Shown in pieces: positions 12,172 to 14,126 of a stretch of DNA of 14,126 nt. A program made the position numbers and the translations under genes. Below the pieces are notes generated by a model. That model did no database searches, was not told where the DNA came from, and saw only the letters and a list, made by a program, of their open reading frames with translations. Every line of letters starts with the position of its first letter. The first letter of the stretch is position 1. The stretch is from Acidobacteriota bacterium. GTDB lineage: Bacteria > Acidobacteriota > Thermoanaerobaculia > Multivoradales > JAHEKO01. The stretch covers positions 1-14,126 of the forward strand of contig JAOTUP010000013.1 of NCBI GenBank assembly GCA_029863825.1, given 5' to 3'.

Positions 12172-12921
12172 CTAGTCCGAGAGCGCCTCGACGCTCTCCG
12201 AATCGAAGCTGAAGTTGGTCCAGACGTTCTGCACGTCATCATGGTCTTCCAGCGCCTCGAGCAAGCGCAGATTCGACTCCACAGCACCGCTCTCGAGCTC
12301 TGTGTAATTCTGCGGAATTCGCGCCAGCTCGCTCGTCGCCAACGCGATCTCATGTCCTCCCAAAGCATCCTTCGTCGCTGCAAAAGCCTCCGGAGAAGTG
12401 AAAATCTCGTAGGTTTCATCTTCGGTAGCGATGTCTTCGGCGTTGACCGAGAGTGCTAATTCCATGAACTCGTCCTCGGCCATCGTCTCCTTCTCGATGG
12501 CGAAGTACCCGCGACTGACGAACATCCAGGCCACACTTCCGCTCTCGCTCAGATTGCCGCCATGCTTCGAGAAGAGATGGCGAATCTCGGCTACGGTGCG
12601 GTTCTTGTTGTCGGTAACCGTCTCGATGAGGACCGCGGCGCCGCCGGGTCCGTACCCTTCGTAAGTCACCTCTTCGTAGGCGACGCCGTCCAGCTCGCCG
12701 GTGCCCCGCTTGACGGCACGGTCGATATTGTCGTTGGGCACGTTATTCGTGCGCGCATCTTGAATGGCTGTGCGCAATCGCGCGTTGCCGTCCGGATCGC
12801 CGCCACCGATGCGAGCGGCAACTGTGATCTCCTTGAGAAGCCTGGTCCAAAGCTGGCCCCGCCGCGCGTCGGTGACCGCCTTCTTGCGCTTGATTTGAGC
12901 CCATTTGCTATGACCTGCCAT
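12172..12921 (-). CDS. yebC: YebC/PmpR/TACO1 family protein
   Basis: Conserved 249-aa cytosolic protein, long annotated as a transcriptional regulator and recently tied to translation of proline-rich sequences by the TACO1/YebC family. The N-terminus MAGHSKWAQIKRKKAVTDAR is diagnostic. Other hallmarks are NARLRTAIQDARTNNVPNDN, IDRAVKRGTGE, YEGYGPGGAAVLIETVTDNK, NRTVAEIRHLFSKHGGNL and SVAWMF. The C-terminal domain is acidic. ATG 12921 has GAGGAG about 10 nt upstream. It opens the yebC-ruvC operon and is divergent from the receiver-domain gene across 163 nt. On the minus strand a -10-like TAAGAT lies near 12978, but without a good -35. The family is firm; whether it acts on DNA or the ribosome is not decidable from sequence. 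Confidence 0.97.
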   Translation of the reverse strand: MAGHSKWAQIKRKKAVTDARRGQLWTRLLKEITVAARIGGGDPDGNARLRTAIQDARTNNVPNDNIDRAVKRGTGELDGVAYEEVTYEGYGPGGAAVLIETVTDNKNRTVAEIRHLFSKHGGNLSESGSVAWMFVSRGYFAIEKETMAEDEFMELALSVNAEDIATEDETYEIFTSPEAFAATKDALGGHEIALATSELARIPQNYTELESGAVESNLRLLEALEDHDDVQNVWTNFSFDSESVEALSD

Positions 12922-13084
12922 CGATTCGTTTCTCCTCGCGGGGGATCGGCATCGCCGGAGAAGGCGCCTTGAGATCTTATCCGAGCTGGCGTTCTTTCGC
13001 CGCGACCGAGCAGTGCATGCGGAGGATTACATAGACTCGGACTGTCTCGGATTGGTAGAGAGGTCTTCGGAAGAGGGGAATCCA

Positions 13085-14126
13085 ATGGTATTCATCCTGT
13101 TGGCAGCTACAGACGAAGAGGCGGGGAGCAAGCTCCGTGAGACTCTTGGGGCACAGGGATGGTGGGTAAACCTGGTTCATGACCGGGAGGGCGCGTTGCG
13201 CGCCGCCGCCGATCACGAGCCGGAAGTCGTCATCATCGATGCCAATGTCTCGGGCGCGACGGAGCTGGTGAGGATCTTCAGCTCAGCGAACGGAGGTCCC
13301 GGGACGCTGGTGCTCGTAGATGCGGATGGGGAGCTGGAGACCCTGGCGTTGGTGGAGGCGGGTGCCGACGAGATCTTGAGCAGTGCGCCGCGAGTTGAGG
13401 AGCTTATCCGGGCGGTGCAGCGAGTCGCAGCGATTCCGCACAAAAGCGGTTCGCCGGGGCCTCTGCTGGTTGGGCGCCAACTGACCGCAGAAGAGATCTT
13501 CGGCGACATTCTCTCCGAGGTGGACGGATCCGGGGAGACTGCCAACGGCGCAGTACGCGTGCAAGCCGAGGTAAATGACATCGAAGGGGAAGAGGAGACG
13601 GAGGAGTCGGAGATAGTCGAGGGGTCTTCCTCAGCCGTGATGACGGACGTTGCCGTCGAGGAACCGAACGCAGGCTCGGGGCAGCTCGCGCGAGCAACGG
13701 AAGTCGACGTCGAAGTGAGGGGGAGCTCCGTGGGAACTGGTGGCCAATCACTCGACGGGGCCGCCGAGCTCGCTCCTGTCGGCTCATCGCGGACCGCCGA
13801 TGAGGCGGGCGACGACGCCCGCATCGTTCCAGAGGAGGAGGCCTCGAGCTCGTGGCAGGGTGAGATCGAAGTTGCTGGATCAGATGAGCCCGGGACCGCC
13901 GGCTCTCTGTGGGCCGCGGATGAACCGAGCGACGACGCCGGTGTTGCTCCACAGAAGGAGGCCGCGAGCTCGTGGCAGAGTGAGATCGTGGTCACTGGAT
14001 CAGATGAGCCCGGGACCGCCGGCTCTCTGTGGGCCGCCGACGAGCCGAGTGCTGATGCTGGTGTCGCTCCAGAGGAGGAGGCCTCGAGCTTCTGGGAGAA
14101 TGAGCTGGAAGGCGCCGGATCCGCCG
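13085..14126 (+). CDS. Atypical receiver-domain protein with acidic repeat tail, cut by window end
   Basis: The open frame runs from ATG 13085 to the right edge without a stop (347 codons seen). AGAGGGG (13072-13078) lies 6 nt upstream, so the start is firm. Residues 1-118 look like a response-regulator receiver fold: strand VFILLAATDEEAG, phospho-acceptor Asp52 in EVVIIDANVSG, strand LVLVDADGE, and LVEAGADEILSSAPRVEELI. The usual Thr after strand 4 is Asp79 and the usual Lys of the K-P motif is Ser100, so signalling by phosphorylation is doubtful. A possibly conserved stretch follows (GPLLVGRQLTAEEIFGDILS). Then comes a very acidic, Ala/Gly/Ser/Pro-rich tail, the end of which is made of 40-residue repeats. 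No signal peptide or TM is visible. Any C-terminal effector domain lies beyond the window. It is transcribed divergently from yebC; function unknown. Confidence 0.8.
   Translation, partial: MVFILLAATDEEAGSKLRETLGAQGWWVNLVHDREGALRAAADHEPEVVIIDANVSGATELVRIFSSANGGPGTLVLVDADGELETLALVEAGADEILSSAPRVEELIRAVQRVAAIPHKSGSPGPLLVGRQLTAEEIFGDILSEVDGSGETANGAVRVQAEVNDIEGEEETEESEIVEGSSSAVMTDVAVEEPNAGSGQLARATEVDVEVRGSSVGTGGQSLDGAAELAPVGSSRTADEAGDDARIVPEEEASSSWQGEIEVAGSDEPGTAGSLWAADEPSDDAGVAPQKEAASSWQSEIVVTGSDEPGTAGSLWAADEPSADAGVAPEEEASSFWENELEGAGSA
13791..14126 (+). repeat. In-frame 120-bp tandem repeat (about 2.8 copies, continuing past the edge)
   Basis: Period is exactly 120 bp (40 codons). The full units 13861-13980 and 13981-14100 match at about 100 of 120 positions by hand count. 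They contain a 43-nt block (13875-13917 against 13995-14037) identical even at silent sites. The preceding part from 13791 matches the second half of the unit less closely. Encoded unit: SLWAADEPS-DDAGVAP, EEEASSSWQ, EIEVAGSDEPGTAG. The silent-site identity suggests recent duplication or homogenisation, so copy number may vary among strains. Assembly of this region should be checked. Confidence 0.9.

Noticed and set aside
11626..12459. Plus-strand frame of 277 codons opposite ruvC and yebC
   Set aside because: Antisense to two housekeeping genes with intact catalytic or signature residues; no family resemblance.
13213..13995. Minus-strand Ser/Pro-rich frame of 260 codons
   Set aside because: It is the complement of the acidic Glu/Ala/Gly repeat tail, which explains the Ser/Pro/Thr bias. 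The plus frame has a start, an RBS and a receiver fold.
1..14126. CRISPR array, IS element, attachment site, tRNA or rRNA
   Set aside because: No regularly spaced short repeats with unique spacers, no transposase or integrase motifs, no cloverleaf or rRNA-like stretch. The only tandem repeat is the coding 120-bp unit.

Overview
The window is about 14.1 kb of high-GC chromosomal DNA from a Gram-negative (diderm) bacterium. The Tol-Pal protein, TonB, ExbB/ExbD and exported murein-active proteins imply an outer membrane. Gene content, frequent GTG/TTG starts and the ExbB-ExbD-ExbD-TonB-TPR order suggest Acidobacteriota or a deltaproteobacterial-type lineage. That placement is inference and cannot be settled from this window. 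I see no mobile element, CRISPR array, tRNA or rRNA.

Layout. (1) 1-3312, plus strand: the 3' part of a CpoB/YbgF-type Tol-Pal coordinator, a LysM protein with a probable duplicated C-terminal domain, a 90-residue Fis-type HTH protein and an exported lytic transglycosylase. (2) 3375-4608, minus strand: an AmgK-like small-molecule kinase with a probable CTG start, then a 58-aa TatA. (3) 4786-5737: a 97-aa protein of unknown function on plus, behind a near-consensus promoter, overlapping tail-to-tail with pgeF (peptidoglycan editing factor) on minus. (4) 6045-7630, plus strand: ftsE-ftsX, translationally coupled and closed by a strong terminator shared with the opposing gene. (5) 11424-7713, minus strand: exbB, exbD, exbD, tonB, then an exported TPR protein. 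The operon starts from a recognisable promoter with a structured leader of about 150 nt. (6) 12921-11635, minus strand: yebC-ruvC. (7) From 13085 to the right edge, plus strand: an atypical receiver-domain protein with a long acidic tail built of 120-bp (40-aa) tandem repeats, cut by the window end.

The dominant theme is envelope biology. Genes here sense or bind murein (LysM), cut it (SLT), recycle it (AmgK-like), police its synthesis (PgeF), couple its hydrolysis to division (FtsEX), coordinate outer-membrane constriction (CpoB), or deliver proton-motive force to the outer membrane (ExbB/D-TonB). YebC-RuvC is an ordinary housekeeping pair. The less familiar parts are the receiver-plus-repeat protein, the 97-aa protein, the doubled-ExbD TonB operon with its leader, and the LysM protein.
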